Shown here in pieces: positions 32,482-41,562 of a stretch of 64,000 nucleotides of DNA. The position numbers were made by a program, and so were the translations under genes. The notes under the pieces were generated by a model. It did not search any database. It worked only from the letters and a program-made list of their open reading frames with translations, and was not told the DNA's origin. The stretch covers positions 186,001 through 250,000 of the forward strand of contig NZ_BJND01000005.1 of assembly GCF_006539505.1 (NCBI RefSeq), written 5' to 3'. Origin of the DNA: Streptomyces spinoverrucosus. GTDB taxonomy: Bacteria; Actinomycetota; Actinomycetes; Streptomycetales; Streptomycetaceae. Position 1 is the first letter of the stretch; each line of letters opens with the position of its first letter.

Positions 32482-33338
32482 GGCGTGGTGACCTCGCTCG
32501 GCAGAATACGGCGCAGCCGACCCGGCGGCTCCTTGCGCTTGCGCCACTCGCGCGGATAGCCCACCGACACCTCCTCGAAGCGGACACCCTCGTGGTACGT
32601 GGTGCGTGGGATGTGCAGATGGCCGTAGACCATCGTCTCGACCCGGAACCGGCGGTGCCAGTCGGCGGTCAGCCGAGTGCCGCACCACATGGCGAACTCC
32701 GGGTACCACAGGACCTCGGTCGGGTGACGGTCCAGCGGATAGTGGTTGACCAGCACGGTCGGCAGGTCCTCCGGGATCTCGGCGAGCCGCCGCTCGGTCT
32801 CCGCGACCCGCGCCCGGCACCAGGCCTCGCGCGTGGGATAGGGGTCGGGGTGCAGCAGATGCTCGTCGTTGCACACGATCCCGGTCGAGTGCGCGTACGC
32901 CAGGCCCTCGTCCTTGGTCGTACAGCCGGTCGGCAGGAACGAGTAGTCGTACAGCAGGAACAGTGGCGCCACGGCCACCGGGCCGCCGGGGCCCTCCCAG
33001 ATGGGGTACGGGTCCTCGGGTGTCGTCACGCCCAGCTCACGGCACATCTCGACCAGGTGCTCGTAGCGGGCGACGCCGCGCAGGGTGACGGGGTCGGACG
33101 GGTGGGTCCACAGCTCGTGGTTGCCGGGGGCCCAGATCACCTTGCGGAAGCGGCCCGCGAGGGTCTCAAGCGCCCAGCGGATGCGGGACACGCTCTCCGC
33201 CACGTCCCCGGCCACCAGCAGCCAGTCGTAATCGGTCTCGGGGCGCATCTTCTCGACCAGTTCGCGGTTCTCCGCGTACCCGATGTGCAGGTCGCTGATG
33301 GCCAGCAGCTGTCCGGCACCACCGGCCGTCGATGTCAC
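32478..33338 (-). CDS. Cytoplasmic metallophosphoesterase
   Basis: A 286-residue calcineurin-like phosphoesterase with ISDLHIGYAENRE, VAGDVAES, APGNHELW, LVNHYPLD and YGHLHIPRTT, which supply the full set of metal ligands. No signal peptide is present. It is co-transcribed with and coupled to the phosphopantetheinyl transferase; a role in trimming phosphopantetheine or CoA-related phosphates would fit but is only inferred. The GTG at 33338 follows GGGGCGACAG; in-frame GTGs at about 33350-33356 are possible alternatives. Confidence 0.88.
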   Translation of the reverse strand: MTSTAGGAGQLLAISDLHIGYAENRELVEKMRPETDYDWLLVAGDVAESVSRIRWALETLAGRFRKVIWAPGNHELWTHPSDPVTLRGVARYEHLVEMCRELGVTTPEDPYPIWEGPGGPVAVAPLFLLYDYSFLPTGCTTKDEGLAYAHSTGIVCNDEHLLHPDPYPTREAWCRARVAETERRLAEIPEDLPTVLVNHYPLDRHPTEVLWYPEFAMWCGTRLTADWHRRFRVETMVYGHLHIPRTTYHEGVRFEEVSVGYPREWRKRKEPPGRLRRILPSEVTTP

Positions 33339-33350
33339 CTGTCGCCCCCT

Positions 33351-33461
33351 CACGATCACACGGTCGGGACCACGAGAACACATGCGCGCCTCGGTCGGCA
33401 AGCGCGACCGGAGTGTACCGGGGGATATCAGGAACCCCCGCAACAGGTGGGTGTGATCGTG
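33351..33461. promoter_or_regulatory. Widely spaced perfect inverted repeat in the phosphoesterase/ATP-grasp divergent region
   Basis: CACGATCACAC (33351-33361) and GTGTGATCGTG (33451-33461) are exact 11-bp inverted copies 89 bp apart, in the 293-bp gap 33339-33631. The left copy lies 12 bp before the phosphoesterase start. TATGAT at 33506-33511 is a good -10 for the ATP-grasp gene, but its best -35 (TTGCAC, 33480) is 20 bp away. Two operator copies that could be bridged by a looping repressor are one reading. Confidence 0.5.
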
Positions 33462-33631
33462 AATTCCGTAACACGCGCGTTGCACGCGGCGGCCCGGTGA
33501 AGCCGTATGATCGCCCCAACACCACCGCCCACTACCTCCCTTCACACGGGGCGGTTCGGTGTCCCTCCAACCACCCCCAGGCCGGGCCGGCCCCGCTCCG
33601 CCGTGCCCGCGAACCGTGAAAGGCGGCCTGC

Positions 33632-34753
33632 ATGGTCTCTCGCGTACGCGTCTGGCTCAACCGCACGTACGCGGAGAACGTGTTCTTCATGGATCAGCTG
33701 CGGAGAAATCCCAGCGACCGGGCCGTCGAGATCCATGCCACCCACGGCGACCCCGACTCGCCCGTCCTCGCCGCCGCCGACACCGCCGATCTGGAGCCCG
33801 AGGGCCTGTCCCCCGCCGCGTACGTCGAGTTCGCCCTGGCGGTGTGCGCCAAGCGCTCGATCGACGTGTTCGTGCCGCGTCTGCACCAGGCGGCGATCGT
33901 GGCGCACCGCGCCGACTTCGAGGCGGTCGGTACGGCGCTGCTGGCGCCGCCGCCGGAGGCCGTGGCCGTCTTCCGGGACAAGGTGATCGCCTACGAGGCG
34001 GTCCAGGCGATCGGCGTGCCGGTGCCGCCGTGGTGGCGGGTGCGCAGCGCCGACGAACTCCTCGCCGCCGTCGAGGAGTTGGAGGCGGGTGGGCACAAGG
34101 CCTGCTTCAAGCCGGCGTCCGGTGCGGGTGGGGTGGGCTTCCGCGTGATCACGCGCGCCCCCTTCTCGCTGCTGCACCTCAACGGGTTCCCGACGCCGTA
34201 CGTCCAGCTCGATCTGGTGCTGCGGGCGCTGCGCGAGGCCGAGGAGCCGGTGGACTGGCTGGTGATGCCGCGGCTGGAGCAGCCGGAGGTGTCCGTCGAC
34301 TGCCTCACCGGGCGCGACAACGTGGTCCGGCTGGCCGTCGGGCGGACGAAGTGCGGGCGTCGTCGCGGGTTCACGCTGGACGAGCGGTTCGTGGAGCCGG
34401 CGCGGCGGATCGCCGAGGGGTTCGGGCTGCACCATCTGTCCAACATCCAGTTCCGGATGTTCGGTGAGCAGCCGGTGCTGATGGATGTCAATGCGCGTCC
34501 GGCCGGTGGGTTGCATCAGCTGTCGCTGTGCGGGGTCAATGCGCCTTGGGCCGCTGTGCGGTTGGCGCTGGGCGATGACCCGGGGGTGATCGAGCCGCCG
34601 TTCCTCGGCCAGGACTACACGGTGGTGTCCGCTCCGCGGCCGCTGCGGGGGGTGTCCGTTCCGGCGCAGCGGGTGGAGGAGGCCGCGGTGTTGCCAAAGG
34701 CCGTTGCGGAGTCGGCGCCGGTTCAGGCTGCGGCGGAGGTACTGCCGCTTTAG
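33632..34753 (+). CDS. ATP-grasp domain protein
   Basis: A 373-residue protein. The N-terminal 110 residues are Rossmann-like (RVRVWLNRTYAENVFFM onward); the ATP-grasp part follows from about 115, with the ATP-binding Lys in HKACFKPASGAGGVGF and metal-ligand motif PVLMDVNARPAGGLHQ near 290-305. ATP-grasp enzymes join a carboxylate to an amine or thiol through an acyl-phosphate. The substrate cannot be told. ATG at 33632 follows GTGAAAGG. The final 40 residues (Val/Ala/Pro/Glu-rich) look disordered. Confidence 0.8.
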   Translation: MVSRVRVWLNRTYAENVFFMDQLRRNPSDRAVEIHATHGDPDSPVLAAADTADLEPEGLSPAAYVEFALAVCAKRSIDVFVPRLHQAAIVAHRADFEAVGTALLAPPPEAVAVFRDKVIAYEAVQAIGVPVPPWWRVRSADELLAAVEELEAGGHKACFKPASGAGGVGFRVITRAPFSLLHLNGFPTPYVQLDLVLRALREAEEPVDWLVMPRLEQPEVSVDCLTGRDNVVRLAVGRTKCGRRRGFTLDERFVEPARRIAEGFGLHHLSNIQFRMFGEQPVLMDVNARPAGGLHQLSLCGVNAPWAAVRLALGDDPGVIEPPFLGQDYTVVSAPRPLRGVSVPAQRVEEAAVLPKAVAESAPVQAAAEVLPL

Positions 34754-34776
34754 GTTGTGTGCCGGGTGCGGGGGTG

Positions 34777-34808
34777 TGGGGGCTGGTCGCGCAGTTCCCC
34801 GCGCCCCT
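34777..34808. repeat. Streptomyces-type intergenic palindromic repeat, probable two-way terminator
   Basis: A G-rich block, GGCTGGTCGCGCAG and a C-rich block (GTTCCCCGCGCCCC) lie between the convergent ATP-grasp and sulfotransferase genes. The G and C blocks can pair. From memory, near-identical segments are scattered through Streptomyces chromosomes between convergent genes. Confidence 0.6.
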
Positions 34809-34842
34809 GACCCGGCGCTGCCCTTGCCGACTGCTTCAGTGG

Positions 34843-35667
34843 CTAGGTCGGGTAGCCCCATGTCTTTGCCAACTCCGCCAGCTGTGGGGGAAGTTCGGCC
34901 GTGGGGTCGGCGGGGCGGGCCGGTTGGATGCGGCCCGACTTGATGGTGCTGCTCCAGTCGCCGAGTTGGGGGCGGAACGTGCCGTGGTCGCGGCTGCCGT
35001 AGTCGAGCATGCTGCTCTCCCACTCGACGCCGAGGTACTCGCACACGCCGCGCGTCGTCTTCTCGGGCTCGGCGGTGAGTTCCTCGTATGTGATCACGTG
35101 CACGCTGTCGAGGTTCCGGCGCGCCTCCTCCAGCTTCTCCGCGTACCCGAGCACCTCTTCGTGGATGGCATCGAGGTCGGGGTTCTCCCGGCGGTCGGCC
35201 AGGGACGCGATGATCGCGGCCGGGTGTCGCAGCAGGAGGACGTAGCGGGCGTTCGGCCAGCATCGCTCCAGCCGGGGCCAGATGAGGGTGTTGGGCGGCG
35301 TCTTGTCGACGATGACGTCCTTGCCGCTGCGGGTCAGCTCCAGGTGCAGGATGCGGTCCCACAGGACGTGCTCCAACTCCTCCTTGTCGAGCCGGAGTTC
35401 CTGCATGGCGGCCGCGGTGAAGCTGCGGGTCAGTTGCACATGGAGCGTGCGCAGGTGCATCTCGTGCGGGGCCCGGATGCGGCTGTGGCTGTTGAGCAGG
35501 ACCCGCAGGAGGGTCGAGCCGGAGCGCACCGAGGAGAGCACGAAGACCGGCGAGTCCACCAGCCGGGGGGCGCGCGGGGCGGTGTACGACGACTGCTCCT
35601 GCCCGGCACTCCGGGGTGAGGGAATGGCGTTGAGGGTGCGGCGCGGCGGGCTCACCGCCTGCATCAT
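34843..35667 (-). CDS. PAPS-dependent sulfotransferase family protein
   Basis: About 274 residues. The 5'-phosphosulfate-binding loop VFVLSSVRSGSTLLRVLLNSH lies near residues 40-60, and VLLLRHPAAIIASLADRREN gives the 3'-phosphate region. VDKTPPNTLIW and YLGVEWESSMLDY are further family features. Relatives transfer sulfate from PAPS to lipids, sugars or peptides. Two adjacent ATGs (35667 and 35664) follow GGGAGG, so the start is one of these; an open frame to 35724 lacks a site. It converges with the ATP-grasp gene. Acceptor unknown. Confidence 0.82.
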   Translation of the reverse strand: MMQAVSPPRRTLNAIPSPRSAGQEQSSYTAPRAPRLVDSPVFVLSSVRSGSTLLRVLLNSHSRIRAPHEMHLRTLHVQLTRSFTAAAMQELRLDKEELEHVLWDRILHLELTRSGKDVIVDKTPPNTLIWPRLERCWPNARYVLLLRHPAAIIASLADRRENPDLDAIHEEVLGYAEKLEEARRNLDSVHVITYEELTAEPEKTTRGVCEYLGVEWESSMLDYGSRDHGTFRPQLGDWSSTIKSGRIQPARPADPTAELPPQLAELAKTWGYPT

Positions 35668-35853
35668 CAGCCTCCCTCGGCGCCTCAGCCCCTTGCCTAT
35701 CGAAGACTTACGCGGGTCTCGCACCTTGACACCTCTCTCTTGCCGCCGTGCCTCCGAATGTCAGGGGCAGCAGGCGAACTCCAGGTGTCCAAAGGGCAAA
35801 GCGCCGGGGTCACAGACGCCCGTTTTCCGCCCATGACCTGGCGCTTTACCGCT

Positions 35854-35883
35854 TCATTAAAACTTCCTGGGAGTTCCTGTCAA
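35854..35883 (-). promoter_or_regulatory. Candidate promoter for the sulfotransferase gene
   Basis: Reading on the minus strand, TTGACA (35883-35878) and TAATGA (35859-35854) are 18 bp apart in an AT-rich patch, about 190 bp before the start. The rest of the 236-bp gap 35668-35903 has a plus-strand TTGACA at about 35728 with no plus-strand gene beyond it. Confidence 0.45.
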
Positions 35884-35903
35884 CTGGCTGGGCGTTCGGG
35901 GGG

Positions 35904-37154
35904 TCAGAACCGCCCCGACCCGCGGTACAGCTCCAGTTCGCCGTCCAGTTCGACGGCGAGCACGGTGGCGTGCGGGTCGAGGTCTGCCTCGGCGGGCGGC
36001 TCGATCCACAGCACCCCGGGGGTCTCGTGCAGGCCGCCGGTGACGTGGTGGGACAGCTCGGTGCCGGCGCCGAGCACCGTCACCCGGCGCACCCGGCTGA
36101 GCAGTCCGCGCACGTTGATCTCGGCGCGCGGGGCGTCGAAGAGGGTCAGGTACAGGGTGCGGCGGTCCGGGGAGAGGGTGCTCGGGCCGTAGTGGTGCCC
36201 GGCGGGCAGGCCCCGCACGGTCCCGTACACGGCCTCCGCGTGTCGGCGGATCCAGGCCCCGAGCCCCTGAAGCCGTTCAGCCTGTTCGACGGGTATGGTG
36301 CCGTCCTCGCGCGGGCCGACGCTGAGCAGCAGATTGCCCCCGCCGCCGATCGTCTCGGTGAAGTAGCGGACCAGCTGGTCGACCGACTTGTGGTTGTGGT
36401 CGTGATGCTGATGGCCCCAGGAGTCGTTGATGGTCAGGCACAGCTCCCAGGGACCCTCGGGCGGGACGACCGGGGCGCCCTGTTCGGGCGTGGCGTAGTC
36501 GCCCTCGCTGAGCATGCGGGCGTTGAAGACGACGTCCGGCACCTCGGAGCGGATCAGCGCGGCCAGCTCGGGGATGCGCCACTGCTCCTCGCTGCGGTCC
36601 CACTCGCCGTCGAACCACATCAGGTCCGGCTTGTAGCGTGACGTCAACTCCCGTATCTGACCGTCCCGGTAGGCCAGGAAGCGTTCCCAGGCCTCCAGGT
36701 CCTCGTCCTCGGCCGCGACCTCCGAGTAGCGGTTGTCCTCCAGCTCCGGAGGACGCCCCGGCTTGCGGGTGGAGGCGTAGTCGGGGTGGCTCCAGTCGGA
36801 GTGCGAGTAGTACAGGCCGACCTTGAGGCCCTGCTCGCGCAGTGCGTCGGCGTACCCGCCGATCAGGTCGCGACCCACGTTCAGGTCGCCGTGGGCGGTG
36901 TCCCACAGGGCGACGCCGTCGTGGTGGCGGCTGGTCAGCACGGCGTACCGGGCGCCGGCGCTCGCGAAGAGCTTCGCCCAGTCACGCGGGGCGTAGTGGG
37001 CGGCCGTGAAGCGGTCCAACTGGGACATGTACTGGTCGTACGGCACGATGTCGTCGTAGAACGACCAGGACTCCTGCACGCCGTCGACGGCGTAGATGCC
37101 CCAGTGGATGAAGATCCCCAGCTTGGCGTCGGTGAACCACTGCTGCATGGGCAC
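35904..37154 (-). CDS. GH29 alpha-L-fucosidase
   Basis: A 416-residue cytoplasmic enzyme. WFTDAKLGIFIHWGIYAVDG and SRHHDGVALWDT are family signatures, and DLMWFDGEWDRSEEQW (about residue 180) contains the nucleophile aspartate. A small beta-sandwich follows from about residue 320. There is no signal peptide, so it would act on imported fucosylated oligosaccharides. The GTG at 37154 has GGAG 5 nt upstream; an ATG two codons later is possible. Only one base separates it from the alpha-mannosidase stop. Confidence 0.92.
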   Translation of the reverse strand: MPMQQWFTDAKLGIFIHWGIYAVDGVQESWSFYDDIVPYDQYMSQLDRFTAAHYAPRDWAKLFASAGARYAVLTSRHHDGVALWDTAHGDLNVGRDLIGGYADALREQGLKVGLYYSHSDWSHPDYASTRKPGRPPELEDNRYSEVAAEDEDLEAWERFLAYRDGQIRELTSRYKPDLMWFDGEWDRSEEQWRIPELAALIRSEVPDVVFNARMLSEGDYATPEQGAPVVPPEGPWELCLTINDSWGHQHHDHNHKSVDQLVRYFTETIGGGGNLLLSVGPREDGTIPVEQAERLQGLGAWIRRHAEAVYGTVRGLPAGHHYGPSTLSPDRRTLYLTLFDAPRAEINVRGLLSRVRRVTVLGAGTELSHHVTGGLHETPGVLWIEPPAEADLDPHATVLAVELDGELELYRGSGRF

Positions 37155-37155
37155 G

Positions 37156-40100
37156 CTAGCTCCGGGTCAGTCGAAGGGTCAGGATCTCAAAGGGCCGCAG
37201 TGAGACAGGGATGCCGCCGTCACCGTTGATTTCCGTGTCCTGGAGCGGCCGTTCCAGCAGGTCCGTCACCTGGGCGCCTGCGAGGGGGAAGCCGGTGCGC
37301 AGGACGCCGGTGGCGCGGCCGCCGCGGGACTCGTAGAGGCGTACGACGACGTCACCGGAGCGGTCGTCGGCGAGCTTCACGGCCTCGACGGTGACGCCCT
37401 CGCCGTCCACGGAGAGCACGGGCTCCGGGGCGCCCGCGGAATCCGCCACGCGCAGCGGGAGGTTGAGGGCGTACCCCTCGGCGATCGCGTCCTCGACGGT
37501 CGCTCCGGGCAGCAGGGCGTAGGTGAAGCGGTGGCGGCCCTGGTCGGCCTCGGGGTCGGGGACACGTGGGGCGCGGACGAGGCTGAGGGCGACGGTGGTG
37601 GTCGTACCGCCGTCCTCGCGGACCGTGCGGGTGACGTCGTGGCCGTAGGTCGAGTCGTTGAGGACGGCGACGCCGTAGCCGGGTTCGGCGATGTGCACCC
37701 AGCGGTGGCCGGAGACCTCGAAGCGGGCCGACTCCCAGCTGGTGTTGGTGTGCGTGGGGCGCTGGACGTGGCCGAACTGGATCTCGGCGGAGGAGTGGGG
37801 TGCGCGGAGGTCCACGGGGAAGGCCGCCTTGAGGATCTTCTCGGCCTCGTGCCAGTCGATCTCGGTCTCGATGTCGATGCGGGGGCTGCCGGAGCGGAGG
37901 GTGATCGTCTGGGTGATCTTCGAGCCCCGGCCGAAGGAACGCTCGACCTTCAGGGCGCCGAGCAGCGGGTCACGCTCCACGACGGTGATGGAGTCGGCGT
38001 CCAGCAGGTCGGTGTAGCGGTTCCTGTAGTGCTTGTCGATGTCCCAGGCGTCCCAGTAGTTGGGCAGGTCCGTGTGGAGGCGGAGCAGGTTGCCGGGGCC
38101 CGCGAGGACCTCGCGGTTCGCTCGGAGGTCGTAGACGGAGGCGAGGGTGCCGTCGTCTCCGACGGTCACGCGGACCAGGCCGTTGTCGAGGGTGCGGTCG
38201 GTGACGATCACCCTGTCGGGGGTCGGGGTGTTGTCCAGGGGCGCGCTGCCGCCCGCCGGGACCTGCACGACGGTGGCCTCGCCGTCGGCACTCCGGACCA
38301 CCTCGTGCCGGTCGAACGGGCTGGTGTTGAAGGCCCGTGCCTCGCCCGTCCCCAGCGCCGCCAACGCCTCCCGCGTCAGCGCCTCCAGTTCCTCAGCCAC
38401 CCGCGCGTACTCCGCCTCCGCCTCCCGGTGCACCCACGCGATCGACGAGCCCGGCAGGATGTCGTGGAACTGGTGGAGCAGGACCGTCTTCCACAGGCGG
38501 TCGAGCCGCTCGTACGGGTAGGAGTAGCCCGGCGCGTGCAGGGCCGCTGTCGTCGCCCACAACTCCGCCTCGCGCAACCGGTGTTCGCTGCGCCGGTTGC
38601 CCTGCTTGGTGCGGGCCTGGGTGGTGTACGTGGCGCGGTGCAGCTCCAGGTAGAGCTCGCCGACCCAGACCGGGGCGTCCGGGTACTCGGCGCGGGCGGC
38701 GGCGAAGAAGGCGTCCGGGTGTTCGATGCGGACCTTCGCCGAGCCCTCCAGGTCGGCCAGGCGCCGGGCGCGCTCCAGCATCTCGCGGGTGGGACCGCCG
38801 CCACCGTCGCCGTGGCCGAAGGGCGCCAGGGATGTCGTACCGCGGCCCTTGTCCTGGTAGTTGCGGACGGCGTGGGCCATCTCCTTGCCGGAGAACTCGG
38901 CGTTGTAGGTGTCGACGGGCGGGAAGTGGGTGAAGATCCGGGTGCCGTCGATGCCCTCCCACCAGAAGGTGTGGTGCGGGAACTTGTTGGTCTGGTTCCA
39001 GGAGATCTTCTGGGTGAGGAACCACTCGTTGCCGGCGAGCTTGGCGAGCTGCGGGTAGGCGGCGGTGTAGCCGAAGGAGTCGGGCAGCCACACGCCCTTG
39101 GTCTCGATGCCGAAGTGCTCCATGAAGAAGCGCTTGCCGTGGATCAGCTGGCGGGCCATGGCCTCACCGCCGGGCAGATTGCCGTCGGCCTCCACCCACA
39201 TGCCGCCGACCGGCGCCCAGCTGCCGTCGGCGACGGCCTTCTTGATCCGGTCCCACACCTGCGGGTAGTTGTCACGCACCCACTCGTACTGCTGGGCCTG
39301 TGAGCAGGCGAAGACGAACTCCTCGTACTCCTCGGCGAGCGCGGTGACGTTGGAGAAGGTGCGGGAGGTCTTGCGCTTGGTCTCGCGGACCGGCCACAGC
39401 CAGGCGGAGTCGATGTGTGCGTGACCCACGGCGGAGAGGGTGTGCGCGCTGGCGTGCGCGGGCTTGGACAGGACGGGGGCGAGGACCGCTCGGGCGTCGG
39501 CCGCCGTTCCCGAGATGTCGTCGAGGTCCAGGGCGTCCATCGCGCGGTCCAGCGCGTGCATGATCTCGTGGCGGCGCGGGTCGTGTTCGCCCAGCTCCAG
39601 CATCAGTTCGCGCAGCACCTGCACGTCGAGGGAGAGGTGCCAGACCTCCTCGTCGAGGATCGCGAGATCGGCGCGTCGGAAGGTGTAGAGGGGCTGGTCC
39701 CCGGCGGTGAGCACGTCGCCGAGGGGAGTCGGCGCCGCGAAGTCGTTGGCCAGGATGTCGGGGTTCGACGCCGCCTCGACCAGATAGTCGACCGGCTCCC
39801 CGCCCGCGGCGGGGTGCGCGATCGGCACGTACTGGTTCTGCGGGTTGACCGCCTTCAGCGGGGTGCCGTCCGCGAGGTGGACCAGGGCCTCGGCCTGGTT
39901 GCCGGGCCAGTCGCCGACGAAACCGAGGTCGATGACCGCCTCGACGCGGCGGCCCGCCCAGTCGGTGGGGACCTGGCCGCGCATGCGGAACCAGGTGGTG
40001 CCCCAGGGCGGGCCCCAGGGGGTGTTCATGGCGAAGGGCTCGTACGTTGCGGCTGCGGCCTCGGCGAACGGGACCGGCTCGCCCGGTGCCTGCCAGGACT

Positions 40101-40200
40101 CGACGGTGAGGGGGACGGTGGCCGCGTAGATCGCGGGCTTGATGCGCTGGTTGTGGACGCGCTCGACGCGCTCCTCGATCCGGCGGCGTTCGTCGTGCAT
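37156..40200 (-). CDS. GH38 alpha-mannosidase
   Basis: A 1014-residue enzyme of usual family length. VGHAHIDSAWLWPVRET carries the first zinc ligands (His, Asp), MWVEADGNLPGGEA the region of the nucleophile aspartate, and FHDILPGSSI a later zinc-site histidine. A beta-rich C-terminal half (from about residue 640) completes it. No signal peptide. It would remove alpha-mannose from imported oligosaccharides such as N-glycan or fungal mannan fragments. ATG at 40200 follows GAGGAG. Confidence 0.93.
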   Translation of the reverse strand: MHDERRRIEERVERVHNQRIKPAIYAATVPLTVESWQAPGEPVPFAEAAAATYEPFAMNTPWGPPWGTTWFRMRGQVPTDWAGRRVEAVIDLGFVGDWPGNQAEALVHLADGTPLKAVNPQNQYVPIAHPAAGGEPVDYLVEAASNPDILANDFAAPTPLGDVLTAGDQPLYTFRRADLAILDEEVWHLSLDVQVLRELMLELGEHDPRRHEIMHALDRAMDALDLDDISGTAADARAVLAPVLSKPAHASAHTLSAVGHAHIDSAWLWPVRETKRKTSRTFSNVTALAEEYEEFVFACSQAQQYEWVRDNYPQVWDRIKKAVADGSWAPVGGMWVEADGNLPGGEAMARQLIHGKRFFMEHFGIETKGVWLPDSFGYTAAYPQLAKLAGNEWFLTQKISWNQTNKFPHHTFWWEGIDGTRIFTHFPPVDTYNAEFSGKEMAHAVRNYQDKGRGTTSLAPFGHGDGGGGPTREMLERARRLADLEGSAKVRIEHPDAFFAAARAEYPDAPVWVGELYLELHRATYTTQARTKQGNRRSEHRLREAELWATTAALHAPGYSYPYERLDRLWKTVLLHQFHDILPGSSIAWVHREAEAEYARVAEELEALTREALAALGTGEARAFNTSPFDRHEVVRSADGEATVVQVPAGGSAPLDNTPTPDRVIVTDRTLDNGLVRVTVGDDGTLASVYDLRANREVLAGPGNLLRLHTDLPNYWDAWDIDKHYRNRYTDLLDADSITVVERDPLLGALKVERSFGRGSKITQTITLRSGSPRIDIETEIDWHEAEKILKAAFPVDLRAPHSSAEIQFGHVQRPTHTNTSWESARFEVSGHRWVHIAEPGYGVAVLNDSTYGHDVTRTVREDGGTTTTVALSLVRAPRVPDPEADQGRHRFTYALLPGATVEDAIAEGYALNLPLRVADSAGAPEPVLSVDGEGVTVEAVKLADDRSGDVVVRLYESRGGRATGVLRTGFPLAGAQVTDLLERPLQDTEINGDGGIPVSLRPFEILTLRLTRS

Positions 40201-40221
40201 GGAACTGCTCTCCTCGGGGCG

Positions 40222-41562
40222 CTACTTGAGGTACGAAAGGCCGGGGTGGACGGCCGTGTAACCGTCGACGAGCCGTCGGGCCACGTTGACCGAGTCAACC
40301 AGCGGGTGCAGTGCGAAGGCCTTCACGGCGGTGCGCCGGGATCCGGACTCCGCCGCCGACAGCACCTCACGTTCGACCGCCTTCACCGCGCAGACCAGGC
40401 CGGTCGCGTGGTTCGGCAGCGGGCTCACGGCGACGGGGTGCGCGCCGTTGGCGTCGACCAGGCACGGGACCTCGATCACCGCCTCGGAGTCGAGCACCGA
40501 CAGCGTGCTGCGGTTGCGCACGTTGAGGATCAGCGTCGTGCGCTCGTCCCGCGCGATGGCCCGCATCAGCGCCAGCGCCACCTTCTCGTAGCCGCCGGAC
40601 AGGTCGTCGGCGTCGCGCTCACCGGCGCCCGCCGTCTGACGGTTCTCCGCCATGTACGTGGCCTCGCGCTCGGCGCGGGTGGTGTCCCAGGCCCGGAGCG
40701 CGGCGGCGTCCGGGTTGCGCATCTCCTCGTAGAAACGGGCCTGCTGGTCGCGCAGGAAGGCGCCGCGGGTCTGCTCGGCCTGCTGGTAGGCGCGGACGGC
40801 TTCCCGATTGAAGTAGTAGTAGTGCAGGTACTCGTTGGGGATCGCGCCCAGCGACTGCAGCCAGTCGACGCCGAAGAGCTTGCCCTCCTCGAAGGAGCCG
40901 AGCAGGTCGGGGTCCGCGAGCAGGCGCGGGAGTTCGTCGCGTCCGGCCACGCGCAGGCCGCGCACCCAGCCGAGGTGGTTGAGGCCGACGTAGTCGATCC
41001 ACGCCTCGCCCGGGTTCTTCACGCCGAGCACGCGGGCGATACGGCGGCCGAGGCCCACCGGCGAGTCGCAGATGCCGATGACGCGGTCGCCGAGGTGGCG
41101 GGACATGGCCTCGGTGACCAGTCCGGCCGGGTTGGTGAAGTTGATGACCCAGGCGTCGGGGGCGAGCCGGGCCACACGCCGGGCGATGTCGACCGCGACC
41201 GGCACGGTCCGCAGACCGTAGGCGATGCCGCCCGCGCCGACCGTCTCCTGGCCCAGGACACCCTCCGCGAGCGCCACCCGCTCGTCGTCGGCGCGTCCCT
41301 GAAGGCCGCCGACCCGGATCGCGGAGAACACGAAGTCGGCGCCGCGCAGGGCCTCGTCGAGGTCGGTGGTGGCGGTGACCTCGGGCGCGTCGGGGACACC
41401 GGCGGCCTGTTCGGCCAGGACACGGGTGACCGCGTTCAGACGACCGGCGTCCAGATCATGCAGCACGACATGCGTCACCCGGCCCTCGGCATGGTCCCCG
41501 AGGAGCGCCCCGTACACGAGCGGCACCCGGAATCCGCCGCCGCCCAGAATCGTCAGCTTCAC
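40222..41562 (-). CDS. GH4 NAD-dependent glycosidase (6-phospho-glycosidase-like)
   Basis: A 446-residue GH4 enzyme. The N-terminal Rossmann motif LTILGGGGFRVP binds NAD; VINFTNPAGL, GICDSPVGLG (metal-site cysteine) and GLNHLGWVRG (metal-site histidine) follow. GH4 enzymes work by oxidation and elimination and need NAD and usually Mn2+. Many act on 6-phosphorylated sugars, but some on free ones; no PTS permease is nearby. The CDSP motif does not match the CNVP form I associate with phospho-beta-glucosidases, so substrate is open. The GTG start overlaps the deoR-type stop by 4 bp. Confidence 0.85.
   Translation of the reverse strand: MKLTILGGGGFRVPLVYGALLGDHAEGRVTHVVLHDLDAGRLNAVTRVLAEQAAGVPDAPEVTATTDLDEALRGADFVFSAIRVGGLQGRADDERVALAEGVLGQETVGAGGIAYGLRTVPVAVDIARRVARLAPDAWVINFTNPAGLVTEAMSRHLGDRVIGICDSPVGLGRRIARVLGVKNPGEAWIDYVGLNHLGWVRGLRVAGRDELPRLLADPDLLGSFEEGKLFGVDWLQSLGAIPNEYLHYYYFNREAVRAYQQAEQTRGAFLRDQQARFYEEMRNPDAAALRAWDTTRAEREATYMAENRQTAGAGERDADDLSGGYEKVALALMRAIARDERTTLILNVRNRSTLSVLDSEAVIEVPCLVDANGAHPVAVSPLPNHATGLVCAVKAVEREVLSAAESGSRRTAVKAFALHPLVDSVNVARRLVDGYTAVHPGLSYLK

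Noticed and set aside
31801..35667. Secondary-metabolite biosynthetic cluster
   Set aside because: A phosphopantetheinyl transferase, ATP-grasp protein and sulfotransferase are present, but there is no synthase, carrier protein, precursor peptide or dedicated transporter among them.
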